A stretch of 64,000 nt of DNA from Streptomyces goshikiensis (lineage in GTDB: Bacteria > Actinomycetota > Actinomycetes > Streptomycetales > Streptomycetaceae). The stretch is taken from positions 62,001 through 126,000 of the forward strand of contig NZ_BMVE01000014.1 of the NCBI RefSeq assembly GCF_014650555.1. Direction: 5' to 3'. Within the stretch, counting starts at the first letter, position 1, and every line of letters begins with the position of its first letter. The notes beneath the pieces were generated by a model. That model worked only from the letters and a program-made list of their open reading frames with translations. It ran no database searches and had not been told where the DNA came from. Shown piece after piece: positions 24,844 to 32,768 of the stretch. Position numbers and translations under genes: made by a program.

Positions 24844-25512
24844 TCAGCGTTGCGTGCAGGTGAGCGACGTGGCAGCCTCCCAGGCAAACCCGTCCGGGTC
24901 GGTGAAAGCGTCGGCGGTGCCGCCGAGGACGATGCGGTGCGAGCCGGTGCCGTCGGCGGGAACACCGAGGTCCTTGGCCAGGGCGCGGCGCTTGTACAGC
25001 GCCAGCTTGACGGGGCTGGACTGACCGGAGGCGAACTCGACGTACTTGCTGCCGACGCTCTTGGCCACGGTCAGGCCCCGGGCGGCGTAGAACTGCTTGG
25101 TGGCCTTCACGGCCTCGACGCCGATCAGCAGAACGACCTCGTCGATCTCGCGGGTGGCGGGGCCGGTGTCCTTCTTCGCCGAGGTCGCGATCTTCCAGAT
25201 CGTCCCGTCGGGGGCCTGCACGACGCCGCTGTAGCCCCACAGCGACTTCGCGGCGGGCTTCAGGACCGTGGCGCCGGCGTCCACGGCGGCGCCGACGAAG
25301 CCGTCGACGGTGGCCGGGTTGGACACCGTGAGCGCCAGGGTGAAGCCGCGGAAGCCCGTGGAGTGCGCCTCGGATGCCCGCAGTCGCAGGTACGCGTCCA
25401 CGCCGAAGGCGCTGTAGAAGCGGCGAGCAGCCTCCGGGTCACCCACCTCAAGGGTGACGGACGTGAGGGACGTGTTTGCTGTGGTGGAAGCGGTGGTTGC
25501 CATGACCATCAC
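24844..25512 (-). CDS. Glyoxalase/bleomycin-resistance (VOC) superfamily protein
   Basis: 222 aa built of two VOC modules. First: VTLEVGDPEAARRFYSAFGV (~19-38), FTLALTVSNPATVDGFVGAA, VVQAPDGTIWKIAT. Second: EVVLLIGVEAVKATKQFYAA (~126-145), KYVEFASGQSSPVKLALYKR, FTDPDGFAWEAAT near the end. Paired beta-alpha-beta-beta-beta units build a metal- or ligand-binding cavity; classical metal ligands (His/Glu) are not obvious, so a binding or antibiotic-sequestering role is as likely as catalysis. Start at 25503 or 25512; separate transcription unit. Confidence 0.82.
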   Translation of the reverse strand: MMVMATTASTTANTSLTSVTLEVGDPEAARRFYSAFGVDAYLRLRASEAHSTGFRGFTLALTVSNPATVDGFVGAAVDAGATVLKPAAKSLWGYSGVVQAPDGTIWKIATSAKKDTGPATREIDEVVLLIGVEAVKATKQFYAARGLTVAKSVGSKYVEFASGQSSPVKLALYKRRALAKDLGVPADGTGSHRIVLGGTADAFTDPDGFAWEAATSLTCTQR

Positions 25513-25556
25513 GCTAGGGGCCGCACGGCGGCCGCGGCTTCTCGATTCCTGACCGG

Positions 25557-25986
25557 TTACTTTGCGGCTGGTGTCTGAGCCAAGTCTCCGCAGCCGGCCC
25601 GGGTCATGGCGAAGCGGTAGGTGTCAGTGCCGGTCTCATAGACCTTGGGCTCTGACAGAACCCGGGCCCCTTCATCGAGCAATGCACAACGCCATGACCG
25701 TGGCGCGCCGGGCGAGGGCCAAGCTGCAGCTCGACGGACACGAGGGTGTCGTCGTACATGTGGAACGTCTCCAGGGCCACTGTGCGCGTTCCCGGGTGGC
25801 CATGGGGATGATGCCGAGGCTCGCGAGGGTCCATGCATTCTCGATGCGCGAGGACTTCGAGTGCGTCCAGCCGCAGCCCAGGCCCAGCTCACTGCCGCTG
25901 AGCCCCGCCTCCGCGCGCAGTTCACGCAGGCGGTGAGCCACGCTGCGGCGGGCGGCCTGTGCCGCGGATGACGGGGAAACGGTCAT
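25557..25986 (-). pseudogene. XRE/DUF5753-type regulator, frameshifted and deleted
   Basis: From ATG 25986 the frame gives a normal XRE helix-turn-helix start (SVAHRLRELRAEAGLSGSEL, then GWTHSKSSRIENA). About 45 codons on, the sense is lost; a second frame carries RTVALETFHMYDDTLVSVEL and a third ends in EPKVYETGTDTYRFAM, which are C-terminal DUF5753 pieces. The intact family is ~280 aa; here some 150 residues are missing and at least two frame changes exist. It follows DUF6879 in the usual operon order. Confidence 0.75.
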
Positions 25987-26000
25987 GATCTGGGCTTCGC

Positions 26001-26528
26001 CTACCTGATCTCGAAACTGGCGTGCGGGATCGCCTGGGCCCAGACTGCTTCGAAGGCGTCCGCGCACAGCTTCGCCGCGGCAGGATCCTCGCTCATCTCG
26101 CCGCCCGCAGACGCGCCCTCACCGGAGAAGTGATTCCAGCGGATGAGGCGGCCGTCGATGAGCCAGAAGTCGTTGCCGGGGAGCGCGATGTCACTGGCCA
26201 GCCGCCGCGGCAACCATCGGACGTCCTCGCCGGCGGCCACGTTGGTGAACGTGCCGTCGTAAAGGAACCGCGTGTACTCGCTGACCGGCTCCGAGACGAT
26301 ACGGGCCCGGCGCACGGTCACGCCGCGGGCGACGGTGGTGGCGATGAGGTCGAGCCAGGGACGCCACCACGCGGCTCGGTCTGCGGGGTCGTGACGGTGC
26401 CCAGCACGCCAGTCCGCGAACGGGCCGGTCTCGTAGTCCACGGCGTAGGCGTCGCGCATCTCCAGGTGGACCACCGAGTGTTCGGCGGTGCCGAGGAGAT
26501 CGGGCCAGCTAGGTGCGGTCAAGGGCAT
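26001..26528 (-). CDS. DUF6879 family protein
   Basis: 175 aa, full length. Matches the family pattern: LGTAEHSVVHLEMRDAYAVD at ~12-31, W-x-x-W with WWRPWLDLI at ~54-62, the RRARIVSEPVSEYTRFLYDG stretch (~73-92), VRWLPRRLASDIALPGNDFW and FEAVWAQAIPH at the end. DUF6879 is an actinobacterial family almost always encoded beside an XRE/DUF5753 regulator, and the pair has been suggested to act as a toxin-antitoxin-like or signalling unit; no activity is established. Its ATG overlaps the end of the small upstream gene by 20 bp. The partner regulator is broken here. Confidence 0.85.
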   Translation of the reverse strand: MPLTAPSWPDLLGTAEHSVVHLEMRDAYAVDYETGPFADWRAGHRHDPADRAAWWRPWLDLIATTVARGVTVRRARIVSEPVSEYTRFLYDGTFTNVAAGEDVRWLPRRLASDIALPGNDFWLIDGRLIRWNHFSGEGASAGGEMSEDPAAAKLCADAFEAVWAQAIPHASFEIR

Positions 26529-26765
26529 CGCAGGCCTCCCTGATCATGTGCACCATGCGCGCGGGGATCCGGATCACGGCCTCTCCCTCCGGGATGCCGA
26601 CGCCGTGCCCGGGCAGTTCCAGGGCCGCGCACTGCGCCTCCAGGTCGGTCGTGGCTGGGCTTCCACCCCCTGGAGTACGAGTTCCTGGCGTTCCTCGTCA
26701 ACCCACACGGTGGGGCCCTCGCCGTCGCTGCTGTCCGGGTCGATGCCGACGAAACGTAGCGCCAT
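26509..26765 (-). pseudogene. Small DUF6879-associated gene with two frame changes
   Basis: From ATG 26765: MALRFVGIDPDSSDGEGPTV WVDEE..LVLQ as one frame, then GWKPS in the next, then ATTDLEAQCAALELPGHGVG and EAVIRIPARMVHMIREACDA in the third, ending at TAG 26509-26511. Intact homologues in streptomycetes are ~80 aa, start MALRFIGIDP and lie directly before DUF6879. Shifts fall in GGGGGT near 26665-26675 and shortly after. Sequencing error or real inactivation cannot be separated here. Confidence 0.65.
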
Positions 26766-26960
26766 GGTGTCCTCCGTTCGCTCTGGTTGTGCACGGATGA
26801 ACACCACAGTCGTGCGCGCAGGTTGGTGGGCCAAGAGTGCGCTTCCAGGTCGTCCGGATAGAGCCTCACCGTGAACATTGGTGCACATTCGTGGCGCCAA
26901 ATCGGGGTTCCTCGTCACACTCGCAGCATCACCCACGGACGAAGGTAGGGAGAGCCACCG

Positions 26961-27188
26961 ATGACGAGATGCAGATCCGCGTTCGGCGAGGTTCCGCACC
27001 GATTGCAGGGCAAGCAGGTCCGAGACGCGGCAACCGGGCGCGAAGGCCGGCTGATGGCCGTCCTGGAAGAGCCCCTCGCGGTTGTCGACGGCCGCCAGAG
27101 GTACGCCGAAACCGCCTACGTCCGGGGTGTCGATGCCCGTGAGTTCACCGCCTCACCCACGACGTTGATCGAGGGGGAAGGCCCGTGA
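26961..27188 (+). CDS. Hypothetical protein, 75 aa
   Basis: Small soluble protein: VPHRLQGKQVRDAATGREGR, LMAVLEEPLAVVDGRQRYAE, VRGVDAREFTASPTTLIEG. The beta-rich middle resembles a short SH3-like barrel; no family is certain. ATG 26961 follows GGGAG at 26948-26952. Divergent from the DUF6879 group and first of a run of small genes; the last codon overlaps the next short ORF (GTGA at 27185). Confidence 0.6.
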   Translation: MTRCRSAFGEVPHRLQGKQVRDAATGREGRLMAVLEEPLAVVDGRQRYAETAYVRGVDAREFTASPTTLIEGEGP

Positions 27189-27247
27189 CGGAGCCGACCA
27201 GGCACCAGCTGCCCTACCCCTTCGCCCCCGTTCCCCAGTGCGCCTGA
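27185..27247 (+). CDS. 20-aa peptide ORF, probably truncated gene
   Basis: GTG 27185 overlaps the upstream TGA as GTGA. The product is MTEPTRHQLPYPFAPVPQCA and stops. The end looks like the beginning of a longer zinc-finger-like protein (PVPQCA-x-C), so this may be a nonsense-truncated member of the small-gene operon rather than a functional peptide. Confidence 0.35.
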   Translation: MTEPTRHQLPYPFAPVPQCA

Positions 27248-27310
27248 ACCGGGATGCCGACGCCGCGGCGTACCGAAAACAGCCGGCTCCCGAAGCGGAG
27301 TGAGGAACGC

Positions 27311-27595
27311 GTGATCTCAAAGGCGTTCAACCCCACGATCACTGACGCGGTGACGTGTAAAGCCTGCTGGCGTGAGCCCGTCGAAGCCGTCCGCGTGGGG
27401 CAGGGCGTTCGTGACCTGCCGTGCCTGGACTGCGCCGAGGGGGGCTACCCAGCGCGCGTCTTGCAGTTCCCGCCGCTCGGCGTGTACGGGCTCAGCGCGG
27501 CGAAGGCGGAGCTGGGCAAGCACGCGGGCGGCCCGCCGCAGTTGCGGCCGCACCCCCGGCCCGCACCTGCCGTCGCTGCCTACCCCGACACCTAG
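27311..27595 (+). CDS. Small zinc-finger-like protein, 94 aa
   Basis: Two Cys pairs spaced as a zinc ribbon, CKACW near residue 15 and CLDCAEGGY near 38, are followed by a Pro-rich, basic tail. GTG 27311 is preceded by GGAGTGAGG; an ATG at 27254 in the same frame is possible but gives unlikely N-terminal sequence. Third gene in the divergent small-gene run. Function unknown; a DNA- or RNA-binding accessory role is a guess. Confidence 0.55.
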   Translation: MISKAFNPTITDAVTCKACWREPVEAVRVGQGVRDLPCLDCAEGGYPARVLQFPPLGVYGLSAAKAELGKHAGGPPQLRPHPRPAPAVAAYPDT

Positions 27596-27735
27596 GGTCC
27601 GTCTTCAAACTGATCTTGCCCGTGATGCGAGTGTGACCGCTGCTTCGTGGGAGGTGGCGGTCGCCGCACAGCTGCCTCCGGTGTCCTATGTACGGCATCT
27701 GGTCAGTGACCTGGTGTCAGATCTATCGTGAGGCA

Positions 27736-28464
27736 ATGACGGCAGGCTGCGCGGGGGCGCCCGGCGGGGTGGAGCGGGGCGAGGCGGGGACGACGGACGT
27801 GGTGCTGCGGGCGGGCGGCGGCTCCTGGCGTACCGTGCCGCGCTCGCTGGGGAACGCCGCGCTGACCGCGCTCGGTACGGGCCCTCTCGGGCTCGCCCTC
27901 GTCCTGCCGGTGGCGGTGATCATGCTCTTCTCCGGCGCCGGCTGGGCCATGGTGGGAGTGGTGGCCCTCTGGATGGTGTCGGCTGCCGTCGCGGCTGGCT
28001 TCGCGGGCGCACTGGCCGCGGCCTGCTTCCGGGTGTACCGGATCAGGTTCTCCGCCGCCGGCGATCCTCCTGCCGTGCGACTGGTGCGCGGCCTGGGGAG
28101 CGGTCCGTGGCGGCCGGCGGAGGAGCCGGACCGTCTGCGCCTGGAACTGGAGATCGAGGAGCCGTACGCCGGGGACCCCCTCCCCGCCACCCGCGTCCTC
28201 ACGCTGCGCCTGATCCGGGACGACTCCGACGTCTGCCGGGCCGTACTCCCACCGGACATCGATGCCCGACAGTTCCTCGCGACCTTGGAACAGGCCATGG
28301 GACCGGCCGTCTTGCTCGAACTTCACGTCAAGCGGATCACCCGTCCCGCGCCCCGGCTGCGCCCCCGCCGGGGTGGGCCTTCCGGCATCGGTATCAGCGG
28401 CGCCGGGGGCTACAGCTGCGGCGGCGGCAGCGGATGCGGCGGGGGCGGGGGCGGGGGCGGCTGA
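27736..28464 (+). CDS. Membrane protein with Gly/Cys-rich tail
   Basis: 242 aa. Two hydrophobic helices at ~40-66 (ALGTGPLGLALVLPVAVIML) and ~70-100 (GVVALWMVSAAVAAGFAGAL, LAAACF), then a soluble beta-rich region (LRLELEIEEPYAGDPLPATR; LLELHVKRITR) and a terminal 25 residues almost only Gly, Ser and Cys (SGAGGYSCGGGSGCGGGGG). The last is similar to tails of TIGR04222-type membrane proteins. Start ATG 27736 is preferred to 27688. Function unknown; the tail might be exposed and cross-linked by the two Cys. Confidence 0.65.
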   Translation: MTAGCAGAPGGVERGEAGTTDVVLRAGGGSWRTVPRSLGNAALTALGTGPLGLALVLPVAVIMLFSGAGWAMVGVVALWMVSAAVAAGFAGALAAACFRVYRIRFSAAGDPPAVRLVRGLGSGPWRPAEEPDRLRLELEIEEPYAGDPLPATRVLTLRLIRDDSDVCRAVLPPDIDARQFLATLEQAMGPAVLLELHVKRITRPAPRLRPRRGGPSGIGISGAGGYSCGGGSGCGGGGGGGG

Positions 28465-28502
28465 GCGGGCCGCTCCGTGGGAAAGCGGGCTGTGTAGCAC
28501 CC

Positions 28503-28835
28503 TTAGTAGGTTTCCTGGGCGGGCCCGGGACTGAGGGCGAACAGGGAACGCGTGCCGCTGACGTCCAGGACCTGCAGGGTCTGGTCGGAGGCGCCGCACA
28601 GTTTGAGGGTCCCGCCTTCGGCGTGGGCGCGGTGGCGAAGCCTGAGGAGCATGTTGAGGGCGGCGGAGTCCATGAACGTCACGGCCGACAGGTCTACCAG
28701 AAGGGTCTGGCCCTGCAGGGGGAGCGCGTCGGTGGTCTCGGTGACGCGCGGGCAGGTGTTGATATCGAGTTCACCGGTCACGAACACGACGAACCGGCCG
28801 GTTTGCCGCGTGACGCCCACGTCGAAGGAGCGCAT
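28503..28835 (-). CDS. STAS-domain anti-sigma factor antagonist
   Basis: 110 aa with the classical antagonist pattern: VVFVTGELDINTCPRVTETT (~16-35), then LLVDLSAVTFMDSAALNMLL at ~45-64, where MDS is the loop with the Ser that is phosphorylated by an anti-sigma kinase, and GTLKLCGASDQTLQVLDVSG to the end. Unphosphorylated antagonist binds the anti-sigma factor and frees the sigma factor. No cognate kinase or sigma is adjacent. Convergent with the Gly-rich membrane protein; 38 bp separate the stops. Confidence 0.88.
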   Translation of the reverse strand: MRSFDVGVTRQTGRFVVFVTGELDINTCPRVTETTDALPLQGQTLLVDLSAVTFMDSAALNMLLRLRHRAHAEGGTLKLCGASDQTLQVLDVSGTRSLFALSPGPAQETY

Positions 28836-29752
28836 GGTTGGATCCGCCGTTCGCGATCAAAGCCCATGACGGCCGGTTCCCCGAAATGTGGGGCGGACAA
28901 GGCCGTCAAGCGCCGGCTCAGGGGCCGGGCACAGCCGAGCGGGGCCACCCGCACCACCCGCCAGTCACCTTCGGTGACCACACCGGAGCCCGGGGTCTCC
29001 CACCAGACCAGGCTGGGTTGCCCCTTGAGCCTGTCACGCCGGCGCCCGAATCACCACAGAGCCCCGGGAACCGTGTTGACCACGGCCTTGGACTGGTATG
29101 AAACCGCGGCTCGCTCCAGATCACCCACAGCGACGCTTGGTCCGTGCCTTTGGCGACGCCACCAGCCCTAGCCGTTCAGGCCGCGCCTCTCTCGACGAAG
29201 TGATCTTGAAAGAGTCGGGATGGGGATGGCCCAGAACCAGACCTCGCGGCCATCCGTATCTGGGCCGCGAGATGATCGCTAAGGCGGCGATGGCTGCGCC
29301 CGGAGACGCCGAAGAGGCCTATAGCACTCTCCGTCACGAATCGTGGGCCACAAGACGCTGATGCGTCGGCCTGCGAGGGGGAGGAGAGCTTGCGTGTCGC
29401 GATTCGATCGTGCGTGCGTGTCCTGACCGTGGCCACGGTCCCGATGCCGTGGCAGGCCCGCCCAAACTCCAGCAATCGAGGGACAACAGGACAATCCGGG
29501 AGCGGAGCCAGGGCCTGTGCGCGGGCCGGGGGCGGAACACGGTTCCTGGGGTACGTCGGTGTAGGCGAGTGCGCACCACACCGCCCGCCAGTTCGACCGT
29601 CGCCTTACTGCAGCCATGACCGCGCCACAGTTCGCTGTGCCGCCCCCTGCCGGAGCGTCAGACCCCCGGAAGGCGCCGCACCTGGTTACTGCCGCCCCAA
29701 CCCAGCCGGTCCCATAGCCTTCCCGAACACATCGTCGATCTTGGGGGACTTG
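28836..29752. other. 900-bp stretch without a recognisable gene
   Basis: All six frames give only shadow-type or mixed composition, and no start is preceded by a good ribosome site. Near 29197 the phrase GAGTCGGGATGGGGA resembles GAGTCAGGATGGGGA at 35154-35168, next to a transposase pseudogene, so an IS scar is possible. Promoter for the STAS gene should lie in the first 100 bp and for the peptidase gene in the last 100 bp. Confidence 0.4.
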
Positions 29753-30406
29753 ATGGGGCACAGGCCGGGGCACAGACGGGGATTTTGGGGAATCGTGCTG
29801 GTGGTGTTGGGTGTGGCGATGGCGTTCGCCGCGCTGGTGGCCATCGGCCGGCTGATGCCTCAGGGCGGGTACGACGGCCTGCGCATGGGGGACGACTCCA
29901 TGGCGCCGTTCTCTCCTCGCGGCGCGGCGGTCTGGTACGAGCCGTGCGGTGCTGAGCGGGTCCACCGCGGTGATGTCGTCGTACTCTCCACTGGCAAGCC
30001 GGCCGGCGCCGTGGGTGTGGGAGGGCGGGTTGTGGCGGTTGGCGGGGACCGGCTCTCGTACCAGGTAGGCGACCGGACGCTGATGCTCAATGGGAACCCG
30101 CTCGCCGAACCGTACCTGCCAGCCGGGAGCCAGCCATCGGTCGTGGCCTTCGACGTCCAGGTCCCAGAGGGTCGGGTCGTGGCCCTCGGCGACAACCGAG
30201 CTGTCGCATATGGCCATGACTTCCCCAACGGCCGCCCCGGCACGTTCAACACGGCGGACATCCGGGGCAGAGCCGTCCCCAAACCGGACTGGCTTCTGGT
30301 GGCAGCCGGTGCGATCTCATTGGGCGTGCTACTCACCCTCGTGGGCGGCGGCCTGGGCCTGTCGGCACTGATCACCAGACGTCGCGCCCGCACCACACCA
30401 GCGTGA
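29753..30406 (+). CDS. S26-type signal-peptidase-like membrane protein lacking the usual Lys
   Basis: 217 aa. N-terminal helix at ~12-35 (WGIVLVVLGVAMAFAALVAI), Ser49 in MGDDSMAP (signal peptidase box B), RGDVVVL (~72-78), box D VALGDNRAVAYGHDF at ~144-158, and a C-terminal membrane helix at ~183-207 (LLVAAGAISLGVLLTLVGGG). The catalytic Lys of SPase I normally precedes R-V-V-x-x-G-D; here the sequence is GVGGRVVAVGGD, so position 91 is Gly. Either K82 substitutes, or the protein is an inactive or specialised relative. It is monocistronic. Confidence 0.72.
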   Translation: MGHRPGHRRGFWGIVLVVLGVAMAFAALVAIGRLMPQGGYDGLRMGDDSMAPFSPRGAAVWYEPCGAERVHRGDVVVLSTGKPAGAVGVGGRVVAVGGDRLSYQVGDRTLMLNGNPLAEPYLPAGSQPSVVAFDVQVPEGRVVALGDNRAVAYGHDFPNGRPGTFNTADIRGRAVPKPDWLLVAAGAISLGVLLTLVGGGLGLSALITRRRARTTPA

Positions 30407-31140
30407 CCACCGCACCGCGAGGGCTTGCCCGCGACGGGCGGAGGCGGGTGGCCTAAGCCGACGCGAGGCTGGGGCTGGACGGACCGTTCGTACGGATCCG
30501 CGCCCTGCGCTCCGGAGGGTCGGACCAACATCACGATCAGTCCGCGCCGACATGGGTGCGCGGATCAGGACCGGTGCGCAGAGCGCTCTGGGGCAGTACG
30601 ACCGGGCCCGCCCTCGGCTCCGGCACATCCGTGACGATGTACCGGGGCCGCATTCGTGTGCGAGCGGACCGGCCGGGAGTCTGAGACGGGCCCGGCCGAC
30701 TGATGTCCTCGAAGAGGGAGGCTACGAGGCCGCGACGGCAGAAGAGGGGACTTACGGACCCGGGCTCCGCCGCACTCGCACGCTACGCCCGCTGGCACTG
30801 CGCCCCGCGTCTACACCTGAGCGGGAGCTCACTGCCAGCTCTGGCTGGACGGCGGCGTACCTCCGCACGGCCGTTTCCCTCGACGGTGGGGCCGGCGGGC
30901 TGGACGCCGGCCTGAGCTGCCGGGGGCGAGCCGAGCATCGCGCTGGTGAGATGGGTGACGCTGTATCTGGTGTCGGTGAGGACGGAGGAGGTTCACACGT
31001 CGTGGTTGAACCATTGGTGATGTCGGGCTTCATCGCCGTGATGGTGTCCATCCGGGCCTGCCAGTCGGTGCTGGTGGTCCGCGTGTCCGTCCCTGCACGA
31101 CCTGAAGGCGGGGCACCCCGCCTCCGGGCCACGCAACGGC
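30407..31140. other. 730-bp region with possible decayed gene on minus strand
   Basis: No intact gene. On the minus strand between about 31020 and 30830 one frame reads SSVLTDTRYSVTHLTSAMLG, which has protein-like composition and follows an in-frame stop, so a remnant is possible. Rest of the stretch is shadow-type. No repeat seen. Confidence 0.35.
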
Positions 31141-31749
31141 TCAGGCGAGGCCGAGCTGCTTGTAGAAGGTCTGGTTGTCCCAGAAGAGGAACTCCTCGTC
31201 CATGACTCCGGCCTTGTTCCAGATGCCGACCGTGACCATGTTGATGGAGAATTTCTTGCCGGTCGGCTGGATGAAGCCGCCCTTGCCGTCCGGCATGGGA
31301 CGGGTGAAGGTGCCCTGCATGACGCCGGTCACCGAGGTCAGGTTGCCCTTGGCGATGCGGTTCGGGTGCTCGGTGATGCGAGTGTCCGGCGCCCAGACGA
31401 ACTGGCTCTTCATGTCGGCGATGTGCTGGTCGAGGCCGTCTGTGTAGTGGCCGTCGGGCCAGTGGACGCGGATGTTCTTCGCGTGGCTCTCATCGATCCG
31501 GTCCCACTGCTGACCGGAGTAGACGTTGAAGTCCAGGTCGTCGAAGACCTTCAGGTTCTTGCGCTCCCCGTGGGTCAGGTTGGTCGGCCAGGACGATTCG
31601 GCCTGCGAGGTGGAGGCAGGGTCTCCGAGCGGTTCCGGACTGCTCGCGGCCGAGGCTGCCAGGCCGGTCCCGGTGGCTGCCGCGGTGAGGACGAGGGCGC
31701 CCAGGACGGCGGCGCCCGCGCCCTTCAGGACGTTGCGACGGTTGATCAT
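31141..31749 (-). CDS. Tat-exported ester cyclase (SnoaL-like)
   Basis: 202 aa. A Tat signal (MINRRNVLKGAGAAVLGALV, residues 1-20) and cleavage near LAASAA is followed by a SnoaL-like polyketide cyclase/ester cyclase domain: LKVFDDLDFNVYSGQQWDRI (~65-84), HWPDGHYTDGLDQHIADM (~96-113), and VTVGIWNKAGVMDEEFLFWD near the end with YKQLGL, the typical C-terminus. NTF2-fold cyclases use an acid/base Asp or His. Export of such a domain is less usual. It is transcribed after a DoxX protein 48 bp upstream and is likely repressed by the divergent MarR. Confidence 0.85.
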   Translation of the reverse strand: MINRRNVLKGAGAAVLGALVLTAAATGTGLAASAASSPEPLGDPASTSQAESSWPTNLTHGERKNLKVFDDLDFNVYSGQQWDRIDESHAKNIRVHWPDGHYTDGLDQHIADMKSQFVWAPDTRITEHPNRIAKGNLTSVTGVMQGTFTRPMPDGKGGFIQPTGKKFSINMVTVGIWNKAGVMDEEFLFWDNQTFYKQLGLA

Positions 31750-31796
31750 TTCGAACTCCTTGACTACGAGATCACACTGGGGTGAGGGGACGGGGG

Positions 31797-32171
31797 TCAG
31801 AAGGTGTAAGGGCCGAAGCGGCCCCAGGCCACGACGGCGGCCAGGACGAGCAGCAGCAGTGCGACCGGGAGGGCTGTCGCCTCCTTGCGGCGCAGGTGCA
31901 GCACGGTGGCGCCGAGCATGATCGCCACAAGGCCGGAGGCGGCCCAGGCGGCCAGGGCCGGCGCGATGCCGAGCGCGGCCGGGACGATCAGTCCCACGGC
32001 ACCGAGCACCTCGACGGCGCCGACCGATTTGACGGCCCCGGGGGAGACGTCCGCGGTCCAGGCCATTCCGGAGGCGGCCAGTTTTTCTCGCGGCTGGCTG
32101 ATCTTCATCAGTCCGGCCGCCAGGAATGTGAGCGCGAGCACACTGGCAATGACCCACAGGGCGGTGTTCAT
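31797..32171 (-). CDS. DoxX-family membrane protein
   Basis: 124 aa, four hydrophobic helices: ~4-24 (ALWVIASVLALTFLAAGLMK), ~50-75 (SVGAVEVLGAVGLIVPAALG), ~75-93 (LAAWAASGLVAIMLGATVLH) and ~99-118 (ATALPVALLLLVLAAVVAWG). The 'F-x-A-A-G-L-M-K' end of helix one and 'E-V-L-G-A-x-G-L' of helix two are the DoxX signatures. Probably part of a membrane redox or detoxification complex. First gene of the pair with the ester cyclase; promoter region contains the MarR operators. Confidence 0.87.
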   Translation of the reverse strand: MNTALWVIASVLALTFLAAGLMKISQPREKLAASGMAWTADVSPGAVKSVGAVEVLGAVGLIVPAALGIAPALAAWAASGLVAIMLGATVLHLRRKEATALPVALLLLVLAAVVAWGRFGPYTF

Positions 32172-32228
32172 CAGGGGATTCCTCGTTCATTGACTTTAAC
32201 CTTCAAGTTAGACGCTAGCCCCGATTGA

Positions 32229-32275
32229 CTTGAAGCGTCAAGCGTCGACGAGTGGATTTGGCTTGAAGGGTCAAG
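32229..32275. promoter_or_regulatory. Two CTTGA-N4-TCAAG operators for the MarR protein
   Basis: CTTGAAGCGTCAAG at 32229-32242 and CTTGAAGGGTCAAG at 32262-32275 are near-identical palindromes (CTTGA-N4-TCAAG), 33 bp apart start to start, three helical turns. A further half site TTCAAG lies at 32202-32207. They lie between the divergent DoxX and MarR genes, the second ending 13 bp before the MarR start. Confidence 0.9.
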
Positions 32276-32288
32276 TTAGGATGAGGTC

Positions 32289-32768
32289 ATGGATACGCAT
32301 GAGCCCCGCTGGCTGGACGCCGAGGAGAGGCAGACCTGGCTCTCCCTGGCCGCCATGGTGATCAACCTTTCAAACGCGCTGGACGCCCAGTTGCAGCGCG
32401 ACGCGGGAATCAGCCACTTCGAGTACCAGGTCCTCGCCACCCTGTCCGAGGCCAACGAACGCACCATGCGCATGAGCGACCTGGCGGCCGTCACCAACGG
32501 CTCGCTCTCGCGCCTGTCCCACGTGGTCAAGCGCCTGGAGAAGCAGGGCTGGGTGCGCCGCACCCCCGACCCGGACAACGGCCGGTACACCCTGGCCGTC
32601 CTCACCGAAACCGGCTGGGAGAAAGTCGTCGCCACCGCCCCCGGCCATGTCGAGGAGGTCCGCCGACTCGTCCTGGACCCGCTCACCCAGGCCCATCAGC
32701 GCACCCTGCGCACCATCGGTCACCGCGTCAACCAGGCCATCGACCCCACCAGCACCTGCCAGGAATAA
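32289..32768 (+). CDS. MarR-family transcriptional regulator
   Basis: 159 aa, full length. Winged helix at ~45-120: ISHFEYQVLATLSEANERTM, MRMSDLAAVTNGSLSRLSHV (recognition helix), VKRLEKQGWVRRTPDPDNGR with the wing D-x-R-like pair, then YTLAVLTETGWEKVV. MarR dimers bind palindromes and release them upon binding phenolic ligands or oxidation. Paired identical palindromes upstream fit auto-repression and control of the DoxX-ester cyclase operon. There is one Cys, only at the C-terminus, so redox sensing through Cys is unlikely. Confidence 0.92.
   Translation: MDTHEPRWLDAEERQTWLSLAAMVINLSNALDAQLQRDAGISHFEYQVLATLSEANERTMRMSDLAAVTNGSLSRLSHVVKRLEKQGWVRRTPDPDNGRYTLAVLTETGWEKVVATAPGHVEEVRRLVLDPLTQAHQRTLRTIGHRVNQAIDPTSTCQE

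Noticed and set aside
24844-25578. Plus-strand open frame of ~250 codons opposite the VOC gene
   Set aside because: Reads as antisense of a clear two-module glyoxalase-type protein.
28836-29752. Possible gene in the 900-bp gap
   Set aside because: No frame had both a plausible start and protein-like composition.
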